A stretch of DNA of 64,000 bases, taken from positions 1,054,001 through 1,118,000 of the forward strand of contig NZ_CP038157.1 of NCBI RefSeq assembly GCF_007641235.1, given 5' to 3'. The translations under genes were made by a program, and so were the position numbers. Below the pieces are notes generated by a model. It saw nothing but the letters and a program-made list of their open reading frames with translations, was not told the origin of the DNA and made no database searches. This document shows positions 39,189-48,773 of this stretch, one piece after another. How positions within the stretch are numbered: position 1 is the first letter of the stretch; every line of letters starts with the position of its first letter. Source of the DNA: Corynebacterium sanguinis. GTDB lineage: Bacteria; Actinomycetota; Actinomycetes; Mycobacteriales; Mycobacteriaceae.

Positions 39189-39358
39189 AAGGGTTTTTGA
39201 CTGCCGATTACACCGCCCGCGCGGGCCCATTAATGCCACATCCGAATAGATGGCAATTGGTGCCCCAAAGCCCTTCTGGCCCGCCGAGAGCCGGTGTTAT
39301 GTTCTCCGAAACAATTTGGTTGGCGAAATAACTTCGCCCGGTTGATTGAGGAGGATAC

Positions 39359-40601
39359 GTGAGCGCATACACGTCCAAGCCCTACTACAAATGGATCATT
39401 CTGCTCGGTTCGTTTCTGGTGTATACCTTCGATGCGATGGAGATTCAAATTCTCTCCTACGCGCTTCCGGGCATCTCGGAGGAGTACGGAATCACTGCGA
39501 TCAGGGCTGGACTGCTGGCTACGGCAACGCTGATCGGAATGGGGCTTAAGCGGTCCGGTGATGGGTTATATTGCGGACAACAGGGGCAGAAAGTTCGCCC
39601 TGTTGACCTGCCTCGTCTTGTTTGTCACCCTGACCGCCGCGATCTACGTCGTCCCCAGCTTCTCGCTGTTCATCTTCCTGCGCCTGCTAGCCGGCATCGG
39701 CCTCGGCGGCGTGTGGAGCGTGCTCTCGGCGTACGTCACGGAGACCTGGCCGGCGCACCAGCGCGGCAAGGCGATCGGCTTCGTGCTCGCGGCCTACCCA
39801 ATCGGCAGCGCGCTGGCCGCCCAGCTGTCGTCCTTCCTCATGCCCGACTGGCGCCTGCTCTTCCTCATCGCCGGCCTGTCTGCGATGCTGCCGCTGGCCT
39901 TCGTGCTGATCGGCTTCCGCGAATCCGAGGTGTGGAAGCGCGACCGCGGGGTGACGCAGGAGGGCGAATCCGTCAGCATCAAGGCGCTGTTCACAGGCGG
40001 TCGGGCTCGCCTGACCATCATCGCCTCAATCGTCTGCATCCTGGTCATGGTGCCCTACTACGGCGCGACCACCTGGTTCCCGAGCTACCTCGCGCGCGAG
40101 CGAGCCTTTGACGCGCAGACCATCGGGAACCACTTCACCCTGATGTCCCTGACTGCGTTTTTGGGGTACTTCTTCTTCGGGTGGCTCGCGGACAAGGTGG
40201 GGCGCAAGCCGGCGATCATGGCCTCGCTGATCTCCACCGGCCTGCTGATCGCCGCCTACGGCTACTCCACCTCCCCGAGCATTCTCTGGGTTGTCGCCCC
40301 GCTGTACTCCTTCTGCATGGTGTTCCCCGGCCTGTTTGCCCCGTACATCAGCGAGCTCTACCCGACGCGGATGCGTACGACGGGCTCCGGCTTTACCTAC
40401 AACGTCGGCCGCGGACTGTCGGCATTGGGGCCGATCGTGATGGGGGGCATCGCCACCGCCGCCTCCTTCTCCACCGGGATTGTCATCGCCGGCGGGTTGT
40501 TCCTCCTCGCCGCGGTGATCATGCTGACGCTGCCGCGCGTGGATGCGGTCACCGCCGACGACACCGAGGAGTTGGGCGAGCGCGAAGCAGTCGCCGTCTA
40601 A
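39359..40601 (+). pseudogene. MFS transporter interrupted by a single-base frameshift
   Basis: A 12-segment major facilitator, probably a metabolite or aromatic-acid:H+ symporter. Frame 1 starts at GTG 39359 behind GAGGAGG and encodes segment 1 up to ATLIGMGL. The protein then continues in the next frame as SGPVMGYIADNRGRKF (the MFS loop motif) to the stop at 40601. The switch is explained by one extra G in the GGGG run at 39541-39544: with GGG the reading is IGMGLSGPVMGY. The rest (about 350 residues) has no other defect, so this is a recent mutation or a sequencing error. Confidence 0.85.
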
Positions 40602-40629
40602 GCAGGACCTCATCGAAGCTGGCCCAGGC

Positions 40630-42105
40630 CTACTGCAGCGCCGAGGTCAGCTTCATCACGTTGTCAATGTAGCGGCGGTGCCACGGCCTGCGGCTCCATT
40701 CCTCCAAGGTCAGCTCGTCGGAGACGTTCATGTAGGTCCGGGCGAGCGTGTACAGGTCGTCGAGAAGCGAGCCCGAGGCCACGAACAGGGAACTTTCGTA
40801 GTTCAGCGAGAACGAGCGCATGTCCATGTTGGAGGAGCCGACGACGCCGACGAAGGTGTCGCGGCCGGGATCGGCTAGGGCGAACTTGGTGTGCAGGATG
40901 TACGGGGCGGGGAACTGCCAGATGTGCACGCCCGCGCGCAGGAGCTGCTCGTAGTAGGACGACTGCGCGTGGTTGACCATGAACTGGTCGGCCTTCTCGC
41001 CGACGAGCAAATCAACGCGCACCCCGCGGTAGCAGGCGGTGGTTACGGCCTCGAGCAGCGAATCCTCGGGCACGAAGTAGGGCGAGCACAGGATCAGGCG
41101 CTCGCGCGCGTGGTGGATCAAGGTGTTGAACATCCGCAGGTTCGGCTCGGTCTCGTAACCGGGGCCAGAGGGGATGAGCTGCACGATGTGCTCGCCAGGC
41201 TTATCGACGCCCAACCGACGCGGCGGCAGCAACTCAATCGCCTCACCGGACTCGGTGTACCAGTCGACCGCGAACATCGATTCCAGAGAGGTCACGATCG
41301 GCCCCTCGAACTCGATGAACACGTCGATCCACTGGCGTCCCGCCCGGCGGTGGTTGCGCATCAGGTAGCTGCGGTCGATGAGGTTGAGCGAACCCATCAT
41401 CGCGATATGGCCGTCAACGATGACCACTTTGCGGTGGTTGCGCAGGTCGGGCCGGCGGAACCGGCCGCGCCACGGCTGCAGCGGCAGCATCAGGTACCAG
41501 TCGATGCCCGCGCGCGTCAGCTTGCGCGTCATGCGACGGTAGCCGGGGTACTTCTGTGAGCCGATGTGGTCGAGCAGCAGGCGTACGTGCACCCCGCGCG
41601 CCACCGCCCGCTCCATCGCCTCGAACACGATGCCGGTCGTGTCGTCCCAGGCCACGGCGTAGATTTCAACATCGACGTAGTTCTCGGAGGCGTCGATAAG
41701 CTGCGCGATGCGGCGAATCGCGAGCTCGTAGTCGGACCAGACGTGGCGCAGGTTGGCATCGACGGCGGGAAAGCCCGTCAGCGCGCGGTGCAGGCGCACG
41801 ATGGCCTCCTTATCGGCGCCGAGGTTTGCGTCGGGGGGAAGGTCCGGGATGTCGGTGTGCACGTTGTCGATCTCGGCCCGGACGCGCTGCTGGATGCGGT
41901 GGCGGCGCCGGTTGAAAAAGTTCGAGCCCATCAGCAGGTACAGCGGCAGGCCTATGAACGGCAGCAGCAGAATGAGCAACAGCCACGCGTTCGCCGCCGA
42001 GGGGCGGCGGTTCGACGGCACGATGCCGATCATCACAAACTTGATCGCGTAATCGACCAGCATGGCCACGAGCTGCCAGTAACTGATATCCAGTGAGAAT
42101 GACAT
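40630..42105 (-). CDS. cls: Cardiolipin synthase (phospholipase D family)
   Basis: Joins two phosphatidylglycerols to cardiolipin at the membrane. The 491-residue protein has two N-terminal membrane segments (LVAMLVDYAIKFVMIGIV and ANAWLLLILLLPFIGLPLYL). Two HKD motifs follow: HRKVVIVDG (about residue 232) and HTKFALADPGRD (about 410, with GSSNMDMRS after it). The start ATG 42105 (MSFSLDISYW) is preferred over a longer reading without membrane character. It is seven bases upstream of the xthA stop, on the same strand. Confidence 0.94.
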   Translation of the reverse strand: MSFSLDISYWQLVAMLVDYAIKFVMIGIVPSNRRPSAANAWLLLILLLPFIGLPLYLLMGSNFFNRRRHRIQQRVRAEIDNVHTDIPDLPPDANLGADKEAIVRLHRALTGFPAVDANLRHVWSDYELAIRRIAQLIDASENYVDVEIYAVAWDDTTGIVFEAMERAVARGVHVRLLLDHIGSQKYPGYRRMTRKLTRAGIDWYLMLPLQPWRGRFRRPDLRNHRKVVIVDGHIAMMGSLNLIDRSYLMRNHRRAGRQWIDVFIEFEGPIVTSLESMFAVDWYTESGEAIELLPPRRLGVDKPGEHIVQLIPSGPGYETEPNLRMFNTLIHHARERLILCSPYFVPEDSLLEAVTTACYRGVRVDLLVGEKADQFMVNHAQSSYYEQLLRAGVHIWQFPAPYILHTKFALADPGRDTFVGVVGSSNMDMRSFSLNYESSLFVASGSLLDDLYTLARTYMNVSDELTLEEWSRRPWHRRYIDNVMKLTSALQ

Positions 42106-42112
42106 GGCGGAC

Positions 42113-42892
42113 CTAGCGCACTTCGTCGTAGGCGAACGCGGTGGTGTCAATGTCGGCGATCACCGGCGCGTGGTCGCTCGCGCCCTTGCCGCGGCGCTCG
42201 TCGACATCCACCCAGGCCTTGACCAGCTTGCTTGCCACAGGCGGGGTGGCCAGCAGGAAGTCGATCAGCATGCCCTGGTTCTTCTGAAACCGCATCGCCT
42301 TGTAGTCCCAAAACGAGTACGCGTCATCGTGGCGGATCTCCTCCAGGCCCGCCTCGAGCAGCATCTGGAAGGCAGCGCGCTCCGGCTCGGTAACGTGGGT
42401 TTTGCCCTCGAACCAGGCGATGTCCCACACGCTGTCGTCGCGCGGGGCGATGTTGAAGTCGCCGGTGAACAGTTGCGGCGTTTGCGCCTCGACCGCGTGC
42501 TGCAGCGAGTAGAGAAACTGCAGCTTGTAGTCGTAGTGTGGGTGGCCGATCTCCCGGCCATTGGGCACGTACAGCGAAAACACCTGCACCCCGCCGCACG
42601 TCGCGCCGACCGCGCGCGCCTCGACGTTGCCGTCATAAGCGGGCTGGTGGTCGAACTGGGTGTTAACGTCGTCCAAGCCCACACGGGAGGCTAGCGCGAC
42701 GCCGTTCCACTGGTTGGTGCCCACGTGCGCGACCTCGTAGCCGGCGGCCTCGAACACGGCGTAGGGGAACTTCGCGTCGCTGGTTTTCGTCTCCTGCATG
42801 GCTAACACGTCGACGTCATTGCGTTCTAGAAAAGCGACGATGCGCTCGGCGCGGCTGCGCACCGAGTTGACGTTGAAGGTGGCTATCCGCAT
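42113..42892 (-). CDS. xthA: Exodeoxyribonuclease III
   Basis: An AP endonuclease and 3' exonuclease of base excision repair. The 259-residue protein has the family blocks MRIATFNVNSVRSR, VLAMQETKTSD (metal-binding Glu), VFSLYVPNGREIG, FTGDFNIAPRDD (catalytic Asp/Asn) and KGASDHAPV (C-terminal His). The start ATG 42892. It is part of the conserved actinobacterial block xthA-GNAT-def. Confidence 0.97.
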   Translation of the reverse strand: MRIATFNVNSVRSRAERIVAFLERNDVDVLAMQETKTSDAKFPYAVFEAAGYEVAHVGTNQWNGVALASRVGLDDVNTQFDHQPAYDGNVEARAVGATCGGVQVFSLYVPNGREIGHPHYDYKLQFLYSLQHAVEAQTPQLFTGDFNIAPRDDSVWDIAWFEGKTHVTEPERAAFQMLLEAGLEEIRHDDAYSFWDYKAMRFQKNQGMLIDFLLATPPVASKLVKAWVDVDERRGKGASDHAPVIADIDTTAFAYDEVR

Positions 42893-42902
42893 GCGTTTAA
42901 CA

Positions 42903-43847
42903 CTAACCCAGGAGGGCGTAGCGCTGCCGATGGTGTTCCACAAAACCCAGCTTCTGGTACAACCCGATCGCCGCGGCGTTGCCCGCGCGCACGTGCAGGT
43001 AGGCCTCGTCGGCGCCGTGGGACGCGCCCCACGCCATAAGCGCCGCCCCGAGCGCGGTGCCCAGGCCGCGGCGGCGCAGCGCGGGCGCGACCTCAACCGC
43101 GGAGTAACCCAGCCACACGCGCCCGTCTTCGGACTCGGTGAGGGTTGCCCTGGTCACGGCCACCGTATCGCCGTCGCGGGTGAGGCGGGCGTACGCGATG
43201 CGCCCGTCGATGGGGCGGATCGCGTCGGCGGGAAGCGGCTGGCCGCGGAAGTGGTACATCGACAGCCAGGCCTCATCGGGGGTATCCAGCACTTCGAAGT
43301 CCGCGGCGATCTCCCCGCCGTCGAGGTGCCGCGTCATCACCAGAATCTCCTCGCCAAGCTTCCACTGCGGCGTGAGGATTTTCAGTACCGGCTTGCCAAT
43401 GCGCTCCGGGATCAGCAGCTGCAGCGGCTTGCCGCGCTGCCGGTAGAAATCGGTGAGCTCCTCCAGCGGCACCGGGTTGAAGCCCGCCGAGTAACCGATC
43501 GGGGTTGCTGAGTTGGAGCGCTCTGCGATGTCGGCTCCGGCGCGCGCGAGCCAGCCGTCGACAAGCCGCTGCTCCTGGCCGGGGAAGGCTTTGGCGTAGG
43601 CGACCTCGACGGCGCGGATGTCGCTGTTGCGCACCGTGCGCGGCGACAGCTTCTTCACGATGTGGACGTTGTCGATCTCAATCGCGTCTTTGAACGACGG
43701 GAACCCGCCGACCTCCTGCGGGCGAATCACCAGCGGATCGAGCGAGAGGACGTGGCCGATGACGTCGCTGGCGTGCTCGCCGATGCGCTGGCGCACCACC
43801 ACCCGATCGCCCGGCGCGATGTCGTCCGAGCGGAAAAACCGGCTCAT
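42903..43847 (-). CDS. GNAT-family N-acetyltransferase
   Basis: A 314-residue protein with an N-terminal SH3-like beta domain (about 1-75: DIAPGDRVVVRQRIGEH, SLDPLVIRPQEVGGF) and a C-terminal GNAT domain (about 200-314: VEVAPALRRRGLGTALGAAL as acetyl-CoA loop, AAIGLYQKLGFVEHHR). It matches the protein encoded between xthA and def in M. tuberculosis (Rv0428c by recall). The start overlaps the def stop (ATGA), so the two are translationally coupled. The substrate is unknown. Confidence 0.9.
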   Translation of the reverse strand: MSRFFRSDDIAPGDRVVVRQRIGEHASDVIGHVLSLDPLVIRPQEVGGFPSFKDAIEIDNVHIVKKLSPRTVRNSDIRAVEVAYAKAFPGQEQRLVDGWLARAGADIAERSNSATPIGYSAGFNPVPLEELTDFYRQRGKPLQLLIPERIGKPVLKILTPQWKLGEEILVMTRHLDGGEIAADFEVLDTPDEAWLSMYHFRGQPLPADAIRPIDGRIAYARLTRDGDTVAVTRATLTESEDGRVWLGYSAVEVAPALRRRGLGTALGAALMAWGASHGADEAYLHVRAGNAAAIGLYQKLGFVEHHRQRYALLG

Positions 43848-44419
43848 CAGTGGCCGAACGGGTCTTCGTCGGTGCCCGGTAGCCAGGTGCGGCCCGGGAT
43901 GTTCCACTCGTTGTCGCGGATCACGCGCTTCGCCTCGCGCTTGTAGCGGCCGGTGAGCACGTCGGTGTAGACGAACCCGTCGAGGTGGCCCACCTCGTGC
44001 TGCAGGCAGCGGGCGAAAAACCCTTCGCCTTCCACCACGACTTCGTTGCCGTTCTCGTCCAGGCCGGTGACCTTCGCCCAGCTCGCGCGGTTGGTGGGCC
44101 ACGACTCGCCCGGCACGGACAGGCAGCCCTCGTCGTCTTCGCCGTCGTCACGCGGCATGGTTTTGGGAACCTCGGAGGTCTCCAGCACCGGGTTGATCAC
44201 GGTGCCGCGGCGCATCTGTTCGCCGTCGGGGCAGTGGTAAACGAACAGCCGCAGCGGAACACCAACCTGGTTCGCCGCCAGCCCGACGCCGTACGCGGCG
44301 TCCATAGTCTCGTGCATGTCCGCGATCAGTTCCTGCAGCTCGGCGACCGGCTGCTCGACCGGCTTCGTCGGCTCGTGCAACACCGGGTCGCCGTGGATCA
44401 CGATGGGTCGAATTGTCAT
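43847..44419 (-). CDS. def: Peptide deformylase
   Basis: A metallo-enzyme removing formyl from nascent N-termini. The 190-residue protein has the three family motifs [10 protein letters not shown] (about residue 46), EGCLSVPG (about 102) and the zinc HEVGH (about 147), plus a C-terminal extension ([17 protein letters not shown]). The start ATG 44419 is inside a 22-bp palindrome and has no ribosome site, indicating a leaderless transcript. Confidence 0.97.
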   Translation of the reverse strand: MTIRPIVIHGDPVLHEPTKPVEQPVAELQELIADMHETMDAAYGVGLAANQVGVPLRLFVYHCPDGEQMRRGTVINPVLETSEVPKTMPRDDGEDDEGCLSVPGESWPTNRASWAKVTGLDENGNEVVVEGEGFFARCLQHEVGHLDGFVYTDVLTGRYKREAKRVIRDNEWNIPGRTWLPGTDEDPFGH

Positions 44420-44438
44420 GCTTAATATATTAAGCATG
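44417..44438. promoter_or_regulatory. Perfect palindrome forming a divergent leaderless promoter (def / DUF3263)
   Basis: The 22 bases from CATGCTTAATA to its exact mirror TATTAAGCATG contain both start codons: CAT (44417-44419) for def and ATG (44436-44438) for the plus-strand gene. On each strand TAATAT lies seven bases before the ATG, the usual -10 to start distance for a leaderless message. One AT-rich core thus appears to serve both genes. Confidence 0.7.
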
Positions 44439-44645
44439 CTTAGCGACGCCGACCTCACGCTCCTGGACTTCGAAGCCTCCGCCCCCAGGTCCGTCGGCGC
44501 CAAAGAAGACGCAATCCGATCCCGCCTGGGCCTTACCCCCATCCGCTACTACCAGCGACTCAACGTTCTGCTGGACTCCGCCGATGCGCTGGCGGCGCGG
44601 CCGCAGCTGGTGCGGCGGTTGCAGCGGGTGCGGGATAGCCGGTAG
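44436..44645 (+). CDS. DUF3263 protein
   Basis: A 69-residue basic protein ([14 protein letters not shown]...[20 protein letters not shown]). It fits DUF3263, an actinobacterial family with a helix-turn-helix-like look (residues about 20-45) found beside def, as Rv0430 is in M. tuberculosis (recalled). It is probably DNA-binding and could act on the palindrome in which its own start codon lies; that is inference. Leaderless start. It is followed directly by repeat array 2. Confidence 0.85.
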   Translation: MLSDADLTLLDFEASAPRSVGAKEDAIRSRLGLTPIRYYQRLNVLLDSADALAARPQLVRRLQRVRDSR

Positions 44646-44666
44646 GGGTGCGGTAGTTTATGCGAG

Positions 44667-45540
44667 GTTGACCGTGACATTTGGGTGGGTGGGATTTCAC
44701 GGTCAGCGGTGTTGGGTGGTTGGTGACCTGGGGTTTTGCCCCGTTGCAACCGTTGACCGTGACATTGCACTCGCCGGGATGTCACGGTCAACGGGATCAG
44801 TGGGTCGCCGACCTGGGATTTTGTGGCTGCGCGGTGGTTGACTGTGACATCCCACCGGCCGAGATGTCACACTCAGCGGGATCGGCCGGTTTCCGACCTG
44901 GGGTTTTGCCCCGCTGCAACCGTTGACCGTGACATTGCACCGGCTGAGATGTCACGGTCAGCGGTGTTGGGTGGTTGGTGACCTGGGGTTTTACACCGCA
45001 GCAACGGTTGACCGTGTCATTCCACCGGCTGAGATGTCACGGTCAGCGGGATCGGCCGGTTTCCGACCTGGGGTTTTACACCGCAGCAACGGTTGACCGT
45101 GTCATTCCACCGGCTGAGATGTCACGGTCAGCGGGATCGGCCAGTCACCGACCTGGGGTTTTGACCCGTTGCAACCGTTGACCGTGACATTGCACTCGCC
45201 GGGATGTCACACTCAACGGGGTCAGCCAGTCTCCGACCTGCGGTTTTTCGGTTGCGCAGTGGTTGACCGTGACATTGCACCGGCCCAAATGTCACACTCA
45301 GCGGAAACCCCCGGTCACCGACCTGGGGTTTTGCGCTGCGGCAACGGTTGACCGTGACATCCCACCGGCCGAGAGGTCACACTCAACAGGATCGGCCAGT
45401 CACCGACCTGGGGTTTTTCCCCGCTGCAACGGTTGACCGTGACATCCCACAGACCGAGATGTCACACTCAGCGGAAACCCCCGGTCACCAACCAGCGGTT
45501 TCACCCCCGCACCAACCGTTCACCGTGACATCCCACCCGC
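44667..45540 (+). repeat. 85-bp tandem repeat array 2 (ten units)
   Basis: The core (ATGTCAC or a one-base variant) recurs at 44694, 44779, 44864, 44949, 45034, 45119, 45204, 45289, 45374 and 45459, each exactly 85 bases apart; an eleventh left arm at about 45516-45530 ends the array. Arms are TTGACCGTGACAT and ATGTCACGGTCA, or a variant right arm ATGTCACACTCA. Units 5 and 6 are essentially identical, a recent duplication. It separates DUF3263 from the nuclease-like gene. Confidence 0.95.
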
Positions 45541-45599
45541 AAACAAACAACATCCCGCACCGGGGGAACCCGCGGGGCCTCCCGGCAGTCTAAGAGGCC

Positions 45600-46529
45600 A
45601 TGTTCAACGCTATGGCGCAGGGGGATTGGCGCACACCATTGGCAGAAAAACTGATCGACTTGCGGAAATTGTCCCGCACGGATCCGCGGCGTCTCGACCC
45701 AACGAGCAACAACCTGGTGTGTCTGACCAGGCAAATCGCTATGCCGGCTGACGTGCACGCCGAGCTGCGCTTCCACGAAATGCGTTTCGTCGAGGCGCTC
45801 GCGAGGGGGCGCAATTCCTACGGTGCGGTGCTGGTCGGGCGTTCGGCCGCTCGCGTGCAGGGGATGTGGGTTGTGTCGATGTCGAGTGAACCGGTTGAGC
45901 TCGCGTTGCCGTCGGCGCATGTGCCTCCGTCCTACCGTTCGGCAGGTGGCGTGGTGTGTCGGCGCCGCCCAATTTCCCAGCACAATGTCATCCATGGTGT
46001 CCGAGTGACTCATCCGGTGCGCACGTTTATCGACATCGCGCGCGATCACGGTTTCGCGGAGGGGTTGATTGCGGCGGATTGGCTGCGCAGCCAGGGTTTT
46101 GAGCGGGGGCATTTGGTTGCGGCGGTGGAGAAGATGGGTCGGTTTCGTAATCTTTCGGTGGTGCGCAGGTGCATCGAGCATTCGTCGGCGGCGTCGGAGT
46201 CTCCGTATGAGTCGCTGGCCCGCGCGCTGTTTATCTGGGGGAAGGTGGGCGACATCGAGGTTCAGGTCGAGATTTGCGGGTTCAGGGTGGACTTGCTTAT
46301 CGACGGCTGGGTGGCCGTGGAGATCGACGGGGATCTGAAGTATTCGCAGGATCCGGAGCAGACGATCATTCAGGAGTACAACCGGCAGAAGCAGATCGGA
46401 AATTTGGGGTTCGCGTTTATGCGCTACCGCCCGGAGGAGCTGCGGCGCGAACCTCGCCGGGTGTTGGCGGAGGTCCGGTCCACGTTGGAGTCCGGCGCGT
46501 CGCAATTACGCAACACCGCACTAAGGTAA
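45600..46529 (+). CDS. AbiEi-like / DUF559-type predicted nuclease
   Basis: A 309-residue protein with an N-terminal region of the AbiEi antitoxin type (about 15-190: SYGAVLVGRSAARVQGM, VTHPVRTFIDIARDHGFAEG) and a C-terminal restriction-endonuclease-like domain (about 200-300). The latter shows the PD-(D/E)xK layout: Glu in SPYESLARAL, then FRVDLLIDGWVAVEIDGD. Such fusions are widespread in actinobacteria and mostly uncharacterised. No toxin (AbiEii) gene is adjacent. Together with array 2 it interrupts the otherwise conserved DUF3263-virR order. DNA cleavage activity is inferred. Confidence 0.75.
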   Translation: MFNAMAQGDWRTPLAEKLIDLRKLSRTDPRRLDPTSNNLVCLTRQIAMPADVHAELRFHEMRFVEALARGRNSYGAVLVGRSAARVQGMWVVSMSSEPVELALPSAHVPPSYRSAGGVVCRRRPISQHNVIHGVRVTHPVRTFIDIARDHGFAEGLIAADWLRSQGFERGHLVAAVEKMGRFRNLSVVRRCIEHSSAASESPYESLARALFIWGKVGDIEVQVEICGFRVDLLIDGWVAVEIDGDLKYSQDPEQTIIQEYNRQKQIGNLGFAFMRYRPEELRREPRRVLAEVRSTLESGASQLRNTALR

Positions 46530-46533
46530 TAAT

Positions 46534-47277
46534 GTGTCGGATGTGACTAATGTGAATCCTGGGAATGAATACCACGACGAGGTCGACGAGTACCGTGGCT
46601 CGCACCGCAGCGACGACGCGGCGCCCGCCCCTGCCGGTGGGGCAACCGCTGCCGCGGCGGGAGGTATCCCCAAGCGCGGTCTGGCGATGATCCTCATCGC
46701 CGTGGCCGCGATTCTGCTGCTCTGGGGCATCTACGCGCTGACTCAAAACGACAATGCGGGCACCAACGCAGCGCCGCAGACCACCATGCCGCAAAACACG
46801 GCCCCGCAGAACACCGCACCGCAAAACACGGCACCGCAGGCCACCGGTAGCGAAGCGCCAGCACCCGAAGGCGCCCAGCCGCCGGCGCAAGAAGCACCCG
46901 CAAACCGCCCGGAGCAGGAAGCACCCGCAATCGCCCCGGCCCTGACGCGCGAGAACGCCCAGGTGTTCGTCTACAACAACTCGCCGAACCCGGGCGCGGC
47001 CGGTTCGACAGCGGACCAGCTCGCGCCGCAGTACAACGTTGCTAACCGCAGTGCGGACTCGACGGCGATGAATCTGCCCGAGCAGCAGTACGGTATTTTC
47101 CCGGAGACCACGGTGTTCTACGACCCGTCGATTAGCGGCGCGGACCAGGTCGCGGCTGAGGTGGCCCGGCAGGTCAGCGGAGTGGCGAAGCCGATCAACG
47201 AGGTGCCGCAGGGCGCGTCGCTGCCGGCCGAGGTGCGCGGGAACCGCGAGGCGGTGTCTGTCGTGCTCGCCGGTTAG
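46534..47277 (+). CDS. LytR C-terminal domain membrane protein (VirR-like)
   Basis: An envelope protein of 247 residues. It has a cytosolic N-terminus (1-48), one membrane helix (about 50-68, LAMILIAVAAILLLWGIYAL), a low-complexity linker with PQNTA repeats (about 78-135) and a LytR_C domain (about 140-247: VFVYNNSPNPGAAGSTADQLA, GIFPETTVFYDPS). Position and architecture match M. tuberculosis Rv0431 (VirR), which influences cell-wall integrity and vesicle release. The start is GTG 46534, four bases after the previous stop. Confidence 0.88.
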   Translation: MSDVTNVNPGNEYHDEVDEYRGSHRSDDAAPAPAGGATAAAAGGIPKRGLAMILIAVAAILLLWGIYALTQNDNAGTNAAPQTTMPQNTAPQNTAPQNTAPQATGSEAPAPEGAQPPAQEAPANRPEQEAPAIAPALTRENAQVFVYNNSPNPGAAGSTADQLAPQYNVANRSADSTAMNLPEQQYGIFPETTVFYDPSISGADQVAAEVARQVSGVAKPINEVPQGASLPAEVRGNREAVSVVLAG

Positions 47278-47286
47278 AATCACTGC

Positions 47287-48420
47287 ATGGATCCGTTCCG
47301 CGATTTCGCAAGGTCTCCCAATCAGACGCTAGGCGTCGAGTGGGAGATCTGTCTCGTTGACCCCGACACCCGAGACCTGGTGCCCCGCGCCGCGGAGGTG
47401 ATCGACGAGGTCACCGCCCGCCACCCCGACCTGCACCTCGAGCGTGAGTTTCTGCAGAACACCATCGAGCTGGTCACCCCGGTGTGCGCCAACGCGGGCG
47501 AGGCGGTGCGTTTCTTAAGCGACGCCACCCAGAAGGTGCGCGAGGTGGCGGAGGAGGAGAACCTGCGCCTATGGGCCTCGGGCGGGCACCCGTTTTCGGA
47601 TTTCCGGCGGCAGCCGCTGAGCCCGAAGATTACTTACAAGGAGATCATCAACCGCACCCAGTACTGGGGTCAGCAGATGCTGCTGTGGGGCATTCACTGC
47701 CACATCGGCATCCGCCACGAGGACCGCGTGTGGCCGATCATCAACGCGGTGATGACCAAGTACCCGCACCTGCTCGCGATTTCGGCGTCCAGCCCGGGCT
47801 GGGACGGGATCGATACCGGCTACGCGTCGAACCGCACCATGCTCTACCAGCAGCTTCCCACCGCGGGCATGCCGTACCAGTTCACCACCTGGGACGAGTG
47901 GGTGCAGTTCATGCACGACCAGCAGACCTCAGGGGTGATCAACCACACCGGCAGCATGCATTTCGACGTCCGCCCCGCCGCGAAGTGGGGCACGATCGAG
48001 GTCCGCATCTCGGACGCCACCTCCAACCTGCGCGAGCTCGCCGGCATCGCCGCGCTGACGCACTGCCTGGTGGTCCACTTCGACCAGATGATTGATCGGG
48101 GCGAGGAGCTGCCGATCCTGCAGCCATGGCACGTGGCGGAAAACAAATGGCGTGGGGCGCGCTACGGCATGGAGGCGCTCGTGATCACCAGCCGCAACAC
48201 CGATGAGCGCTGGGTGAGTGAAGAGCTGGTCGATCTCGTCGACGAGCTCACACCCGTCGCTAAGCAGCTAGGCTGCGTCGACGAGCTCAACCTCGTGCTG
48301 GAAATCCTCGAGCGCGGCGCGGGTTACCAGCGCCAGCGCAGGCTTTACGACGTCCACCGTGACTGGAAGCCCGCCGTCGACCTGACCTGCGACGAGCTGA
48401 CCACCCTAACGTGGGATTAG
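47287..48420 (+). CDS. Carboxylate-amine ligase, GCS2/YbdK family
   Basis: A 377-residue ATP-dependent ligase of the glutamate-cysteine ligase 2 family. Recognisable blocks: [19 protein letters not shown] (about 15), [17 protein letters not shown] (about 50), WGIHCHIGI (about 137), [22 protein letters not shown] (about 218; metal and ATP ligands). YbdK relatives have weak glutamate-cysteine ligase activity. Corynebacteria use mycothiol, so the true product is uncertain. The same gene follows virR in M. tuberculosis (Rv0433, recalled). It ends overlapping the convergent mrpG by 4 bases. Confidence 0.9.
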   Translation: MDPFRDFARSPNQTLGVEWEICLVDPDTRDLVPRAAEVIDEVTARHPDLHLEREFLQNTIELVTPVCANAGEAVRFLSDATQKVREVAEEENLRLWASGGHPFSDFRRQPLSPKITYKEIINRTQYWGQQMLLWGIHCHIGIRHEDRVWPIINAVMTKYPHLLAISASSPGWDGIDTGYASNRTMLYQQLPTAGMPYQFTTWDEWVQFMHDQQTSGVINHTGSMHFDVRPAAKWGTIEVRISDATSNLRELAGIAALTHCLVVHFDQMIDRGEELPILQPWHVAENKWRGARYGMEALVITSRNTDERWVSEELVDLVDELTPVAKQLGCVDELNLVLEILERGAGYQRQRRLYDVHRDWKPAVDLTCDELTTLTWD

Positions 48421-48773
48421 GGGTTGCGCGCCGGGTTTTGATTCACGGTGAGCTCGTCCTCGTCGCCGTACAACCCCTCGAGGCGGGCGACGCGGCCGAG
48501 GCGCTGCGCGGTCACTGGGCTAGTCATCAGGGCGAAGATTGTCAGCAGGATGAGAATGCCGATGTCGCCGCGCTCGTGGAAGCTGAAGTCCTCCGCGCCA
48601 ATGAGTCGGATGAGCGTGCCGACGACCATGAGAACCAGCCCGGTGGTCTGCGGCTTCGTGATCGCGTGGATGCGGGCCATGGTGGAGCGGAAGCGCACCG
48701 CGCCGACCGCGGCGGAGAGCACCATGAAGGCGCCGGGGAGGATGAAAATCAGCGAGATGACGTCGGTAATCAC
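48417..48773 (-). CDS. mrpG: Na+/H+ antiporter subunit G
   Basis: A small membrane subunit (118 residues, three helices) of the Mrp cation/proton antiporter. Family pattern: [23 protein letters not shown], then [21 protein letters not shown]. The start overlaps the end of mrpF by 4 bases. Last gene of the six-gene minus-strand operon mrpA-C-D-E-F-G. Confidence 0.95.
   Translation of the reverse strand: MITDVISLIFILPGAFMVLSAAVGAVRFRSTMARIHAITKPQTTGLVLMVVGTLIRLIGAEDFSFHERGDIGILILLTIFALMTSPVTAQRLGRVARLEGLYGDEDELTVNQNPARNP

Noticed and set aside
44681..45593. Several small plus-strand frames within array 2 (and similar ones in arrays 1 and 3)
   Set aside because: They are produced by the repeat itself (an 85-bp unit shifts frame by one base per copy), contain the same residues over and over, and have no ribosome sites.
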